64,000 nt of DNA from Microbacterium sp. RU1D (GCF_900156435.1 NZ_FTPQ01000001.1:186001-250000), one strand, 5' to 3'; counted from the stretch's first letter, positions 1 to 8,684 are shown. Made by a program: numbers and translations. The notes: generated from the sequence alone by a model not told the origin.

Positions 1-674
1 GGTCGCTGCGCGACGGGGACATCGTCGTCGTCACGAGCAAGATCGTGTCGAAGGCCGAGGGGCGCATCATCGAGGCCGCCGACCGCGAAGAGGCCATCAC
101 GCGCGAAACCGTGCGCCTGGTGGCATCCCGCACCTCGCCCACCGGGCACGTGACGCGCATCGTCGAGAATCCGCTCGGCATCGTCTCGGCCGCCGCCGGC
201 GTCGACGCGAGCAACACCCCCGAGGGGACCGTGCTGCTGCTCCCCGTCGACCCCGACGCCTCGGCGCGGGCCCTGGCGACGGGCCTGCGCACGGCGACGG
301 GGGCGCACGTGGGCGTGATCATCACCGATACGCTCGGCCGCGCCTGGCGCGAGGGCCAGACCGATCACGCGATCGGGGCCGGCGGCATCCACGTGTTCGA
401 AGACCTCCGCGGAACGGTGGATGCCGAGGGCCGCCCCCTCGTGGTGACCCTGCCGTGCGTGGCCGACGAGATCGCCGCCGCGACCGATCTGGTCAAGGGC
501 AAGGCCTCGCGCCGCCCGGTCGCGATCGTGCGCGGACGCGCCGACCTCGTCGGCGACCTCGACCTGCCCGGCGCCCGCTCGATCGTTCGCGACCCCGCGC
601 GCGACATGTTCCGCCAGGGCGCCGACGAGGCCTACGCCGAGGGCTTGGCCGCCGGACGCGCGGCGGGGGCGTAG
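1..674 (+). CDS. cofE: Coenzyme F420:L-glutamate ligase (CofE / FbiB N-terminal type), 5' end outside window
   Basis: Adds gamma-linked glutamates to coenzyme F420-0 with GTP in the cytoplasm, the last stage of F420 synthesis. The reading frame is already open at base 3 and reads [18 protein letters not shown], a block conserved in CofE, so the true start lies upstream and the ATG-like start at 45 is internal. Further on, [17 protein letters not shown] carries conserved residues of the metal/GTP-binding region. The protein stops soon after the [10 protein letters not shown] segment, so there is no C-terminal nitroreductase domain as in mycobacterial FbiB; this is a stand-alone ligase domain. 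Family assignment is by recalled motifs. The gene marks the core-genome edge of the accessory island that follows. Confidence 0.85.
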   Translation, partial: SLRDGDIVVVTSKIVSKAEGRIIEAADREEAITRETVRLVASRTSPTGHVTRIVENPLGIVSAAAGVDASNTPEGTVLLLPVDPDASARALATGLRTATGAHVGVIITDTLGRAWREGQTDHAIGAGGIHVFEDLRGTVDAEGRPLVVTLPCVADEIAAATDLVKGKASRRPVAIVRGRADLVGDLDLPGARSIVRDPARDMFRQGADEAYAEGLAAGRAAGA

Positions 675-742
675 CGGGGCTGCGGCCGCCGGGCGAGGTG
701 GCGGCGTCCGCGCGCGGGTCGGCGCGCGGGGCCGAGCGCCGC

Positions 743-780
743 CTCGTCCCACTTCTGGCGGTGCATGTCCCGCAAAGGGT
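743..780. repeat. Left copy of a repeat also found at 9114-9151
   Basis: This stretch and 9114-9151 share ctcgtcccac, then a diverged hexamer, then cgg and gcatgtcccgca, about 30 of 38 positions identical by eye. The two copies lie in the same orientation and bracket nearly all of the accessory island. They may be island-boundary repeats or simply two members of a dispersed intergenic repeat. Confidence 0.5.
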
Positions 781-1739
781 GCGCTGATCTTCGTCCGCAC
801 CGGGCGCAAGAGCACCGAATCAGGCGCGTCGGCGTCCGGTGCGTCGCTCATCGCTCGGGTGTTGGCCGATCTGCTGGCCGTGGTGCAGGAAGGTCCGAAT
901 GAGCTGCGTCAGGTCGCCGTCGACCGCGGCGATTTCAAGAAGTACCAGGAGATTACGCGCGGTCTTGAGGCGTCGTTGCTGGCGCTGGCGACCGGTAGCG
1001 GCGCCTAGGCGGCGTGTTCTCCCATCACACGACGAACCCCATGGCGCTTGATCGTCCGGTGGTCCACAACATTTCCGCGATCGGTGAGGCTGAGGGCGAT
1101 CTGCGTGCGGCCACGCTGCTCGCGTGCTGGTCGAACGGCTTCGCGACGGTGAACATCGCCAACGTCCTCGCGGACGCTGGCTTGGAACCGCGCCGGCACT
1201 ACTTCGTCATCATGGATGAGCTGTGACGTGCCCTGCGCGCCGGTAACGGCATCGTCGACCGCGTGGACTTCCTCACCCGACTCAACCGCCAGGTGGGTGT
1301 CGGCACGGCGATGATTTCGCACGCCATGGCCGACCTGAGCGCCCTTCCGGAGGAGGACCGCCTGAAGGCGAAGGGCTTCGTCGAGCGCGCCGGCATGGTC
1401 ATGTGCGGCGGTCTGCCGTACACCGAAATGCCGGAGCTCACGACGGTCTTCCCGTTCTCGGAGGCCGAGCAAGAGCTGTTGACCGGGTGGCGAGATCCGC
1501 CCGCGTGGGATGCCGCGACGGGCCGCGAGGTCGACCCTCCTGGCCGCGGCAAGTTCCTCGTGAAGGTCGGCACCCGACCGGGCATCCCGGTACAGGTGCA
1601 GCTCATGGAGGCTGAGCGCTCCATCCGCGATACGAATCAGTGTTGGTACGAGCAGTCCCGCACCGCCCGCCGTGCCGTGCGCGCGGTGGAGGAGCTGGCG
1701 GAGGAGCACGAGGAGCGCGAAAAGGAGCCGGCGCTGTGA
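781..1739 (+). pseudogene. Decayed VirB4/TraC-like conjugation ATPase, C-terminal part
   Basis: This is the remnant of the ATP/GTP-binding protein of an actinobacterial conjugative element. The first open part (frame of base 787) reads IARVLADLLAVVQEGPNELR and ends at TAG 1006-1008. Homology resumes one frame over with TTNPMALDRPVVHNISAIGE, so there is a frameshift near base 1000. The second part ends at TGA 1224-1226 in VIMDEL*RALRAGNGIVDRV, where relatives, as I recall them, have a Trp (MDELWRALR), so TGG has become TGA. The last part, DFLTRLNRQVGVGTAMISH to 1739, is intact and typical. The Walker motifs and the whole N-terminal half are missing. Its stop overlaps the start of the next gene, as in a working element. 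It is presumably non-functional. Confidence 0.8.
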
Positions 1740-2377
1740 GCACTCCGAACAACCGTCGCCGCGATCCCGGCGGCTTCGGCGGCGAGACGCTGATGCTGCT
1801 CGTCCTGGTCGTCGTTGTCGTTGGCGGCTTGGTCGTGACCAACGTCGCGGTGCGCTTGGGCGCGCAGCTCGACGGCACCGCGGCCGAGCCGCCGTCCGAC
1901 CCGTTCGGGCTCACCCTCGGAGTCATCCTCGCGCGCGTGGCGTGGCCGGCATCCGCGATATGGATCGTCGCCGTGCTCGGCGCGATCCTGCTCGTGCTGA
2001 CGGTCCTCGTGATCGTCGGCGTCGTGCGTCACCGGAAGGGTCGGACCCGCGTCGACCGCGCCAGCTCATACATGGGCCGCGGCAAGGACGTCGCCGGCCT
2101 AAGCCGACAGAACGCGGTCGAGTCGGCCGAGCGTCTCGGCGCGAAGGACGTCGACGGCAAGTCGGTGCTGCGTGCGAGAGGGCATCTAAGACGCACCAAG
2201 TTGTGTCTGGGTCATGGCTCTCCTGCCATGCTGGGCGGCATGGAGATGCCGCTCACTACCCGCCGGCCCATGCCCGACTGGATCGCGCTCATACTCCTCA
2301 GCTGCGCCGGTTTCGCCGTCGCGACCTCGCTGCTTCTCGTCGGCGCCGGCATAGACAGGGTCTTCTTCAACGGATGA
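1736..2377 (+). pseudogene. Truncated TraD/VirD4-like coupling protein, N-terminal fragment with foreign tail
   Basis: A GTG at 1736 overlaps the ATPase stop and begins MSTPNNRRRDPGGFGGETLM, followed by two membrane helices (roughly residues 15-40 and 65-100) and the segment GRTRVDRASSYMGRGKDVAG. This is the N terminus of conjugative coupling proteins of the TraG/VirD4 group. Similarity stops near base 2170 (RLGAKDVDGKS), before the Walker A motif. The frame then runs on into about 65 unrelated residues that hold one more membrane helix (DWIALILLSCAGFAVATSLL) and end at 2377. The tail could also be a separate small membrane protein starting at an internal ATG (about 2229). No ATPase activity is possible. 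Confidence 0.7.
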
Positions 2378-2412
2378 ACGCCCGAGCGTGGGTGCCGTAG
2401 GCCGCGGCGACG

Positions 2413-2721
2413 TCAGATGTAATCGTACGGGGTGTCACCCTCGCCGAACATGTCGGGTGGCTGCGCATGACGTGTTGACGCGTCCCCGTCAGCCTCTGCC
2501 CCCTCGAGCATGACTGTGTTCGAGGCGATCACTATCGACGTCGTGGGCGTGACGAAGATGCTGAGCCGCTGACCGCCGTCCGTCGTTACTCGCAGGAAGC
2601 CGCCTCCGGCGCGTGTTGCGCCGAGAACCTGCGCCTCAATCTCTTTGACGGCTTCCAGGGGAGCGAGGGGGTAGGTCGCGTCTCCTACGGTCAGTTGTAC
2701 TCTCTCGATGCTTTCCCCCAT
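2413..2721 (-). CDS. Small hypothetical protein (102 aa)
   Basis: A 102-residue soluble protein starting MGESIERVQLTVGDATYPLA. The start at 2721 is chosen because the sequence before it (back to 2802) is Arg-rich and looks non-coding. The centre (residues about 15-75) is rich in alternating hydrophobic residues (LRVTTDGGQRLSIFVTPTTS), suggesting a small beta fold, and the C terminus is acidic (DMFGEGDTPYDYI). I do not recognise the family. It lies in the island next to conjugation remnants and is divergent from the DUF7882 gene at 2871, which makes a cargo gene plausible. Confidence 0.55.
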   Translation of the reverse strand: MGESIERVQLTVGDATYPLAPLEAVKEIEAQVLGATRAGGGFLRVTTDGGQRLSIFVTPTTSIVIASNTVMLEGAEADGDASTRHAQPPDMFGEGDTPYDYI

Positions 2722-2870
2722 GCGGCCGACCGTAAAACCCACTCGAAGATCCCACAACCCCCGTTGCCGTAGGCGAGGAGCACGTTGCACACTGCGCGAC
2801 ACTCGACCTTGTCGCGCCCCTCATAGAATCTCCTCAGACGCCGCCAATCCAGTCGCGATCAGGAGAAACC

Positions 2871-3248
2871 ATGGGCAAGTTCACCTATGAGTCGAACACC
2901 TCGATCACCTTCGAAGACCGCCTACTCGCGCACCTTCAAGCCGTGATCATGGCCAAGACGCGGCGAGGCGAAAGCTTCACGTTCACCTGGAAGGACGACA
3001 TGAGCACGGGCGGCGGGCGCACCACCGTCTACATCCACCCCCAGGTATCCCTCATATTCAAGTACAGCGGCGGCCGCACCCCGAGCCTCAACCCCGCATG
3101 GCTGCACGCACTCAACTACACAGCCAACTCGGGACGAGGGCTCTACATCGTTCCCGAACCCCAGGGCGAACACACCCCCGAGACGCCCGGCGAACCGATG
3201 ACGTTCAAGGAAGTCCCCACCAACGCTCCCCCCACAGCCACCGACTGA
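2871..3248 (+). CDS. DUF7882-type small protein (125 aa)
   Basis: Reads MGKFTYESNTSITFEDRLLA then HLQAVIMAKTRRGESFTFTW, the opening of a small family common in Microbacteriaceae (called DUF7882, from memory; some members are mislabelled ATP-dependent DNA ligase). Function is unknown. The usual core spans residues 1-100. The last 25 residues are Pro/Thr-rich and look disordered. A good ribosome-binding site (aggag, 2861-2865) precedes the ATG, and TAGAAT at 2824-2829 is a possible -10 box. A second, diverged member lies at 3727-4011. Confidence 0.75.
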   Translation: MGKFTYESNTSITFEDRLLAHLQAVIMAKTRRGESFTFTWKDDMSTGGGRTTVYIHPQVSLIFKYSGGRTPSLNPAWLHALNYTANSGRGLYIVPEPQGEHTPETPGEPMTFKEVPTNAPPTATD

Positions 3249-3313
3249 ACCGACCGTCCACGCGATGACCTGACCGCCAGCTCACCGAAACCGGCGTTGT
3301 GAGGGCGCGGTCG

Positions 3314-3598
3314 CTAGACGCTCACCTTTGGACGCGCCTGCCGCTGCGGGAACCGCGCATGTGCCGGCTCGCATACGCGCGCGTGGAAGGTTCGATGCTT
3401 CTCCCACATTGCATTCTGCGCGTCCGCCAACCCGTCGAACGACCCAAGGGGTTGTGACTGATCATCGAACGCCGCCCAAATCTGACCGTCTCCTCGCGAG
3501 GCGAAGCCGAAGATGCGCCGTGAACACGCGCCCATAACGAAGTCGTCTTCCACTCGCTTCCACGTGGGGCGAGGCGCGCTGCTGAAAAGTCCGAACAT
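3314..3598 (-). CDS. Small hypothetical protein (94 aa)
   Basis: A 94-residue protein starting MFGLFSSAPRPTWKRVEDDF. The start at 3598 is preceded by aaaggag about 7 bases upstream, which decides it over the longer frame to 3640. The middle (IFGFASRGDGQIWAAFDD) suggests a small beta-rich fold with two conserved-looking Trp residues, and the C terminus is basic. I do not recognise the family. It sits between, and on the opposite strand from, the two DUF7882 genes. Confidence 0.5.
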   Translation of the reverse strand: MFGLFSSAPRPTWKRVEDDFVMGACSRRIFGFASRGDGQIWAAFDDQSQPLGSFDGLADAQNAMWEKHRTFHARVCEPAHARFPQRQARPKVSV

Positions 3599-3726
3599 AT
3601 GCAGCTCCTTTGCTTGGTTCGAAATCTCGCACGGCGGCAATCAGCGGTTCAGCATCATTCCGCAGCCGTTCAGATTCGGTGTATCTGCTTGGCGGACCCG
3701 TTCCGATCCGTTCAAGAGTCGGCTCC

Positions 3727-4011
3727 TTGGGACGCCTGATCTACACCGAGGATTCAAGCTTCGACATCGATGACCGCCTGCTCGCACATCTCCGGGTAGT
3801 CGTGATGAACAAGCTCCGCCGCAGCGAAGGGTTCATGCTGCAGACACCCACCAAGGGCGGCGGTGAAGCGTCCATTTGGATCGGGGCCTCCACCGCACAG
3901 ATGATGCAGTTTCATGGCGGCAGACCCCCTCAGCTCGACGCTGAACTGATCGACAGGATGATGCGCGACGCGAGCGGGGCAGACGGCCTCACCCTCAGAA
4001 ATCGGACGTGA
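3727..4011 (+). CDS. Second DUF7882-type small protein, TTG start
   Basis: From a TTG at 3727 the frame reads (M)GRLIYTEDSSFDIDDRLLA then HLRVVVMNKLRRSEGFMLQT, clearly related to the family of the protein at 2871 and matching its N terminus. The longer open frame back to 3610 (MLGSKSRTAAISG...) has no family similarity and is left out. The product is 94 aa, close to family length. Lacking an ATG and any strong ribosome-binding site, it may be weakly expressed or decaying. Function unknown. Confidence 0.6.
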   Translation: MGRLIYTEDSSFDIDDRLLAHLRVVVMNKLRRSEGFMLQTPTKGGGEASIWIGASTAQMMQFHGGRPPQLDAELIDRMMRDASGADGLTLRNRT

Positions 4012-4474
4012 CTCCTCGTGCGCGTAGCTCTGACACGGGGATAGAGGGGCGCTGAAAGAACCATCCCCTCGCCGTGACGCGGGAGCGACAGCACTGGCTG
4101 CGCCGAATGGAACGGCGAGCCGGTCACACTCAACTGGCAACTCGACGGCCTTCATACGGACAGCAGCGTCTGACGTCCAAGTAACGGCATGGGGATGTTC
4201 TGATGCGGTCAACCAGCCGCTGCTCGAGCTCGCGCTCGGTGACGTTGCTGTCGATCGCGAGGAACGGCAGCGCGCAGGGGTTTTGGTGGTGTGCACGACC
4301 GCTCGAATCGGTCTCCGACACCGTCGAGCGGGTGGGCGTCGCTGACATCAGCCTTTGCCCGTTTTGTGAGGTGCAGCACGGTGGGCGGGACTGATCAACC
4401 CCCGTTCCCATGCGGCTCTGTTCCCGGACACTGCATGCGCGTCGCGACTGCAGCGCAGGGAGAAGGAGGACGAC
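4012..4474. other. Gap with no convincing gene
   Basis: Short open stretches exist in all frames but none shows a family I recognise, a good ribosome-binding site or sustained coding character. One plus-strand stretch (about 4136-4260) reads as protein-like (ASDVQVTAWGCSDAVNQPLL) with no clear start and may be a gene scrap. This fits a decaying accessory region. Confidence 0.5.
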
Positions 4475-4657
4475 ATGGCAGATCTGGGAGCACTTGGCGA
4501 TAAGGCCAAGGACGCCGTCAACGGCGAGCAAGGCGAGCAGACGTCTGACGCCGCGATCGAGAAAGCCGGGGATGCCGCCGATTCGGTCAGCGGCGGCAAG
4601 TTCGACGACAAGATCGACGCCGGCGAAGAAGCCGTGGACAGCAAGGTCGGCGAGTAA
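4475..4657 (+). CDS. Small charged helical protein, Rv0909-antitoxin-like (60 aa)
   Basis: MADLGALGDKAKDAVNGEQ and the repeated pattern KAGDAADS/KIDAGEEAVDSK are typical of short, acidic, Ala/Asp/Lys-rich helical proteins annotated as Rv0909-like putative antitoxins or CsbD-like stress proteins in actinobacteria. A strong ribosome-binding site (gaaggagg) precedes the ATG and a hairpin follows the stop, so it looks like an intact monocistronic gene. No toxin partner is visible next to it, so an antitoxin role is not supported by context. Confidence 0.65.
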   Translation: MADLGALGDKAKDAVNGEQGEQTSDAAIEKAGDAADSVSGGKFDDKIDAGEEAVDSKVGE

Positions 4658-4671
4658 GACCACGGCACAAC

Positions 4672-4717
4672 GGGCACGGCTGGTGCGCCTCATCTGACGG
4701 CGCATCAGCCGTGCCCT
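4672..4717 (+). terminator. Hairpin terminator after the 60-aa protein
   Basis: Arms gggcacggctggtgcgcc and ggcgcatcagccgtgccc pair over 18 bp with one G-U-type mismatch around an 8-base loop, 14 bases after the stop codon at 4657. No T-run follows, as usual in high-GC actinobacteria. Confidence 0.75.
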
Positions 4718-4940
4718 TCCCACCGCTTCCGCAGAGTGTCTCTGGGTGGTGCTGCCGGACGCCCTCACACTGTGCATCTCCGCTCCGGCTGGTCCGACAA
4801 TGCTCGTCAACCGAGGGGGGTTCTACCGCTACGTCAGCCGCGCCGGCGGTGTTGAACAACTCGCCTCCAGAGGACGTCGCGACGGGTTGTGGAGCGGCGG
4901 CGTGGACTTGGAGCTATCGGCGCTGCGGGTGTGGGGAGGC

Positions 4941-5420
4941 TCATCGGCGGCCAAATGAGCGGAGAAGTCCCGCTGCGGGACGCTGCTGTTCTCCTTGCTG
5001 CGCGCCGAGGACAATGAGCAATCCGGTCAGAGCGGGGGTCACCCGCTGAAGGATGCGCTCCTGGTTCTGCGCAAAAGCGAGCGTGGAAGACGCTGCTGCG
5101 GACGGCTCGGTGACCCCCTTCCCACCCTCGTCGGCATGGCTCGCGATCTTCGCACCCAGAAGCCCGGACTGCACGCTCGCGGCGAGAGCGAGACCGGTGG
5201 CGACCAGCTTCAGCGCAGTGTTACGTCGCGCTTCGGGTTGCCCGGCGAGCCGCGTCTTGTTGCCCACAAAGAGACCGACTCCCCCGATGCCGTGCACCAC
5301 GATTGCCGCAACCTGCACGGGCGCCCACCGGGCCCAACCTGCAGAGGAGAGTCGGAGTCTTTCTTCAGGGTCAGAGGCGAGAGCGGCTCCACCGGTTTGG
5401 GCCATCGGGTTGCGGAGCAC
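4941..5420 (-). CDS. Hypothetical membrane protein (159 aa)
   Basis: The frame opens at a GTG (5420) just after an in-frame stop and reads MLRNPMAQTGGAALASDPEE. Two membrane helices follow (VQVAAIVVHGIGGVGLFVG, about residues 35-55, and LKLVATGLALAASVQSGLLG, about 70-90), with a third near the C terminus (LTGLLIVLGAQQGEQQR). The segment GQPEARRNT and the ending ALTGLLIVLGAQQGEQQRP match a conserved actinobacterial membrane-protein family of unknown function that I recognise only by pattern. The N terminus seems short for that family, so some 5' loss is possible. Confidence 0.6.
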   Translation of the reverse strand: MLRNPMAQTGGAALASDPEERLRLSSAGWARWAPVQVAAIVVHGIGGVGLFVGNKTRLAGQPEARRNTALKLVATGLALAASVQSGLLGAKIASHADEGGKGVTEPSAAASSTLAFAQNQERILQRVTPALTGLLIVLGAQQGEQQRPAAGLLRSFGRR

Positions 5421-5645
5421 CCGTAACTCTGCCGGTCAGGTTGTGGCACCGCGAGTCCAGCGGCGACCCGACAGACATTGAATTACAGGCAGCCGCCATT
5501 CCGGCCTAAGAACCGTCAAATGTGGCGCGATGAGGGTGAAGATGACCACCCCCGCCCACGGACGCGGGACGCGGGAGTGTACGCGCGGCATACGCCGTGA
5601 TCAACTATGTCGCCGGCTGCCCGTAGCGCTCGTAGCGTCCGCGGC

Positions 5646-6320
5646 ATGAGCTCCGACAACACCCCAGACGCAGTCAGGTCGACACATCACGAGCCCCGCC
5701 CCACGCACGACGCTTCCTCGCCCGGCAGCGCCGTTCCCATCGACGCCGACCACCCCCGTCGAGACGATGTACTGGCCCGGGAAAGGGAGACGTTCGGAGG
5801 CTTCAAGTTCGGCTCAGCCTTTTTCGGGTGGCTCACCGCGACCGGCACCGCCGTCCTGCTCACCGCCTTCGCTGCCGCAGTGGGAGCGGCCATCGGGCTG
5901 AGCCAAACGGAGACCGCGGACAATGCGGACAACGCCGCTACGGACAACGCTGGCACGCTGGGCGTTGTCAGCGCGATCGTGGTCGGAGTCATCCTCCTCG
6001 TCGCCTACTTCGCCGGCGGCTACGTCGCTGGACGTATGGCGCGGTTCAGTGGCGCTAAGCAGGGACTCGCCGTTTGGGTTTGGGCCATCGCGATCGCCGT
6101 CGTGGTTGCGGTAGTCACCGTCATCGCGGGCAGCCAGTGGGACATCCTCGGGAACCTAAACAGCTTCCCGCGCATTCCGGTCACCCCTGAATCTGCCACA
6201 ACTGCGGGCATCCTGACCGCACTCGGTGCCGCGGTGATCACCTTGCTAGGCGCCATCCTCGGCGGCCTCGCCGGAATGCGCTACCACCGTAAGGTCGACC
6301 GCGTTGGCCTTGGGGGGTGA
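5646..6320 (+). CDS. Hypothetical four-helix membrane protein (224 aa)
   Basis: Starts MSSDNTPDAVRSTHHEPRPT. About 55 polar residues are followed by four membrane helices near residues 65-90, 115-140, 150-175 and 190-215 (FFGWLTATGTAVLLTAFAAA; LGVVSAIVVGVILLVAYFAG; GLAVWVWAIAIAVVVAVVTV; GILTALGAAVITLLGAILGG). The layout resembles the small integral membrane proteins of the YrzE type, but I cannot name a family. TAGCGT at 5633-5638 lies 7 bases before the ATG with no ribosome-binding site, suggesting a leaderless transcript, which decides the start at 5646 rather than 5607. Confidence 0.7.
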   Translation: MSSDNTPDAVRSTHHEPRPTHDASSPGSAVPIDADHPRRDDVLARERETFGGFKFGSAFFGWLTATGTAVLLTAFAAAVGAAIGLSQTETADNADNAATDNAGTLGVVSAIVVGVILLVAYFAGGYVAGRMARFSGAKQGLAVWVWAIAIAVVVAVVTVIAGSQWDILGNLNSFPRIPVTPESATTAGILTALGAAVITLLGAILGGLAGMRYHRKVDRVGLGG

Positions 6321-6431
6321 ACGCTCCTCCCCCGCCACGTTCCACCTTGATGCGCCTCTGACAGCTATCCGCAGTGGTGCACGACCGGTCTCGCCTGACT
6401 CATTCCGGTCAGGTTCCGTTGAGTTCGTGCG

Positions 6432-8132
6432 CTAGTCGGGCAGCGACATCGCGGAAGGGGCCGCGGGGAGCGATGCGTGCGCTGGGGACGGACTGGCGCC
6501 CGTCGCGCGGGCCGGTAGTTTCAGGGTGACCGTCGTACTCGCGCCAGGAGTGCTATGGATGCGAACGGAACCTCCATGCGCGATTGCGATTGCGCGCACA
6601 TTCGTGAGGCCCAGGCCAAAGCCCTGGATCTCTCGAGCTCGGGCATACGGAGTTCGGTAGAACCGGTCGAAGATCCTCCGCTGCTCCGCCGAGGTGATTC
6701 CAGGCCCGTCATTGCGTACAGAGATGATCGCACCAGCACCTGTGACGCCGTACTGAAGGCTGACGCGCGAGCGCGCGTCCCCGAACTTCACTGCATTGGT
6801 CAACAGCTCCGCCGTCGCGATCGTCAGTTGCTCGGGGTCAGCGTGGAGAAGGCTGGCTCCCAAGCGCTCCGTTTTGATCTGGATCTGCCGTGGGCCAGCC
6901 CCGGGCGCAACCTGACGCACCGCCTCGTCGGCGACCTCGCCGAGGTCGACGTCGACGATGTGCAAGTTCTTCTGGGTGTCGCTGGCGGCGAGGAGGTTGC
7001 CCACTCGGTCGAAGAGATCATTGGTGCGGCGGGTGATGACCTCGATGTAGCGTCGCACGGTCGCGTTGTCCTCGGGCACGGCGTCCTCGAGAAGGTCCAG
7101 GAACCCGGTGATGCTGGTCATCGGGGTGCGCAACTCGTGAGAAACGGTGCGAAGGAAGTGTTCGCGTACCTCGATCGCTTCCGCAAGCTCGGTGATGTCG
7201 TAGATGACGATGACTGTTCCCAGCACGTGCCCATCGGGCCGGCGAACTTGACTGGAAGACGCGAGGAGGGCCGCCTGCGTGTCAATCGGGCCCCACCATT
7301 CGAGGTGGTCGGTGATGGTCTCCCCCGCCAGGGCGCGAGGGATCAGCTGCGCACTGTAGGGAACGGCAGTCGAGCGGTCAGCGGCGAGAACGTCGTTTCC
7401 CACATGCGGGCGGTCGTGGAGTGAGAACCCGGCGCGCTCTGCATACCCGTGTGCGAGCGCGTTCGCGACGTCGAGGCGCCCATCCGCGTCATAGAAAGCA
7501 ACCCCGGCGTTAACTGTGCTGAGGATGCCGAGAGCGACTGTCTCCGCATCCTGAGCCTCGATCAGCGCTGCGGCTTGGTCTCGGTATGCCTGTGCGAGAC
7601 GCTCCGACTTCCGTCGTAGGTGTCGAGCCGCCACGAAGACGATGACCGCCACACCGACGATGAAAGTGGGCAAGGTGATGACATTCGCCCACTCAAGCGC
7701 GGCCCCGGGCCACGCACCGACATAAGCGAAGCGAAACGACGTCACAAATCCTGCCCCAACGACCGCGACGACGATTCCGTACCAGCGGAACCCGTACGCC
7801 AGCCACAACACGGGGAAGATTGCAAGGATGGAGACGGCGGGAACAAAGGGCAGCAGTTCAGCGCGCAGAAAGGCCACGGCCGTGATGTCCATCACGGCGA
7901 CGATCATCATCCATGATGGAGCGAACTTTTCCCACGGCACGAACAAGGCCGCCAACGTCGCAGCACCACTTACTCCAGCGCCCATCATGACGACGGGAGT
8001 GCCCAGCGAAGACGGCAGGGCGATACCCGCAACACCCGCGAGGAAAACCACCCCCAGCACGAACGGCAGCTGCGCACGAAGAAAAACGCGCAGGCGCCCT
8101 CGGCTGGTCGATTCCATTTCAAACAGCGGCAT
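6432..8132 (-). CDS. Membrane sensor histidine kinase with PAS domain (566 aa)
   Basis: Membrane-bound sensor kinase. Five or six helices fill residues about 20-170, a PAS-like domain (about 205-315, STVNAGVAFYDADGRLDVAN) follows, then HisKA with the phospho-acceptor His332 in TVSHELRTPMTSITG, and an HATPase_c domain with N-box TAELLTNAVKFGDA, G1 RNDGPGI and G2 GFGLGL. All catalytic boxes look intact. No response regulator lies beside it, so it is an orphan kinase in this window. A 60-aa gene ends 16 bases upstream on the same strand and is probably co-transcribed. The input signal is unknown. The last 30 residues are Ala/Pro/Ser-rich. Confidence 0.9.
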   Translation of the reverse strand: MPLFEMESTSRGRLRVFLRAQLPFVLGVVFLAGVAGIALPSSLGTPVVMMGAGVSGAATLAALFVPWEKFAPSWMMIVAVMDITAVAFLRAELLPFVPAVSILAIFPVLWLAYGFRWYGIVVAVVGAGFVTSFRFAYVGAWPGAALEWANVITLPTFIVGVAVIVFVAARHLRRKSERLAQAYRDQAAALIEAQDAETVALGILSTVNAGVAFYDADGRLDVANALAHGYAERAGFSLHDRPHVGNDVLAADRSTAVPYSAQLIPRALAGETITDHLEWWGPIDTQAALLASSSQVRRPDGHVLGTVIVIYDITELAEAIEVREHFLRTVSHELRTPMTSITGFLDLLEDAVPEDNATVRRYIEVITRRTNDLFDRVGNLLAASDTQKNLHIVDVDLGEVADEAVRQVAPGAGPRQIQIKTERLGASLLHADPEQLTIATAELLTNAVKFGDARSRVSLQYGVTGAGAIISVRNDGPGITSAEQRRIFDRFYRTPYARAREIQGFGLGLTNVRAIAIAHGGSVRIHSTPGASTTVTLKLPARATGASPSPAHASLPAAPSAMSLPD

Positions 8133-8148
8133 TCGGCCACGTCCCCGC

Positions 8149-8331
8149 TCAGATCACGTCGGTCGCGTGGAGGTACTGAGCCACACGCTCATAGTTGACG
8201 ACACCAAGGGGGGTGCCGTCAGCGCGGCTGACGTCACCGAGCAGGACTAGTTTCTCACCGGTCATACCAAACACATGCTCGTGCAACTCAACGACGACGC
8301 GCCCGACGCCGGGCACGGTGTAGGTAAGCAT
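8149..8331 (-). CDS. 60-aa hypothetical protein upstream of the kinase
   Basis: Reads MLTYTVPGVGRVVVELHEHV and ends ERVAQYLHATDVI. TAGCGT sits exactly 6 bases upstream of the ATG (8338-8343 on this strand), an arrangement shared with many leaderless genes in this window, which supports it as a real gene. It ends 16 bases before the kinase start, so the two probably form an operon. I do not recognise the family; it could be a small accessory or sensor partner of the kinase. Confidence 0.55.
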   Translation of the reverse strand: MLTYTVPGVGRVVVELHEHVFGMTGEKLVLLGDVSRADGTPLGVVNYERVAQYLHATDVI

Positions 8332-8684
8332 GACTCGACGCTAGGTGGCCGCGGCATCGCCAGCATCCACGGTGCGCAATGTGTCCCGCTTTGAATCAAA
8401 GCTATGGGATCCGGGTTGCCGCCCCCGATGAAGGCCGCGCGCGTCGAAGTCTCCGCGCTAGTCGCCTGCCCTAGGAGCCCGTTGTTCCGGTGACCTCCCC
8501 CTCCCGGGCATGCCTGGCGTCCAGCTGACGGCAGACGTCAATCTCTATGCATGGACCGGCGGCGCTGCGTCGTTCGAGTTCGACATTGACGCCGTCTCTC
8601 ACTCCGTCGTGATCCTTTTGGCGCCTGACGCCCAGTCGATGCCCGAGGACAGCGCGGGTGCCATGACGGTGCGGTCAAAAGCGG
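8332..8684. other. Gap with a palindrome and a possible gene fragment
   Basis: GCTTTGAATCAAAGC at 8388-8402 is a perfect 7-bp-arm palindrome that could be a regulator site. From ATG 8510 the plus strand reads MPGVQLTADVNLYAWTGGAA and keeps coding-like third-position bias to about 8690, then degenerates into Arg/Ala-rich shadow sequence of the opposite strand. It may be the 5' part of a lost gene. Nothing else is seen. Confidence 0.35.

Noticed and set aside
4475..4657. Toxin-antitoxin pair
   Set aside because: Only the antitoxin-like small protein is seen; no toxin gene is adjacent on either side.
4130..4810. 226-aa minus-strand ORF and overlapping frames
   Set aside because: It crosses the clear 60-aa gene and its terminator on the other strand and shows no conserved motif.
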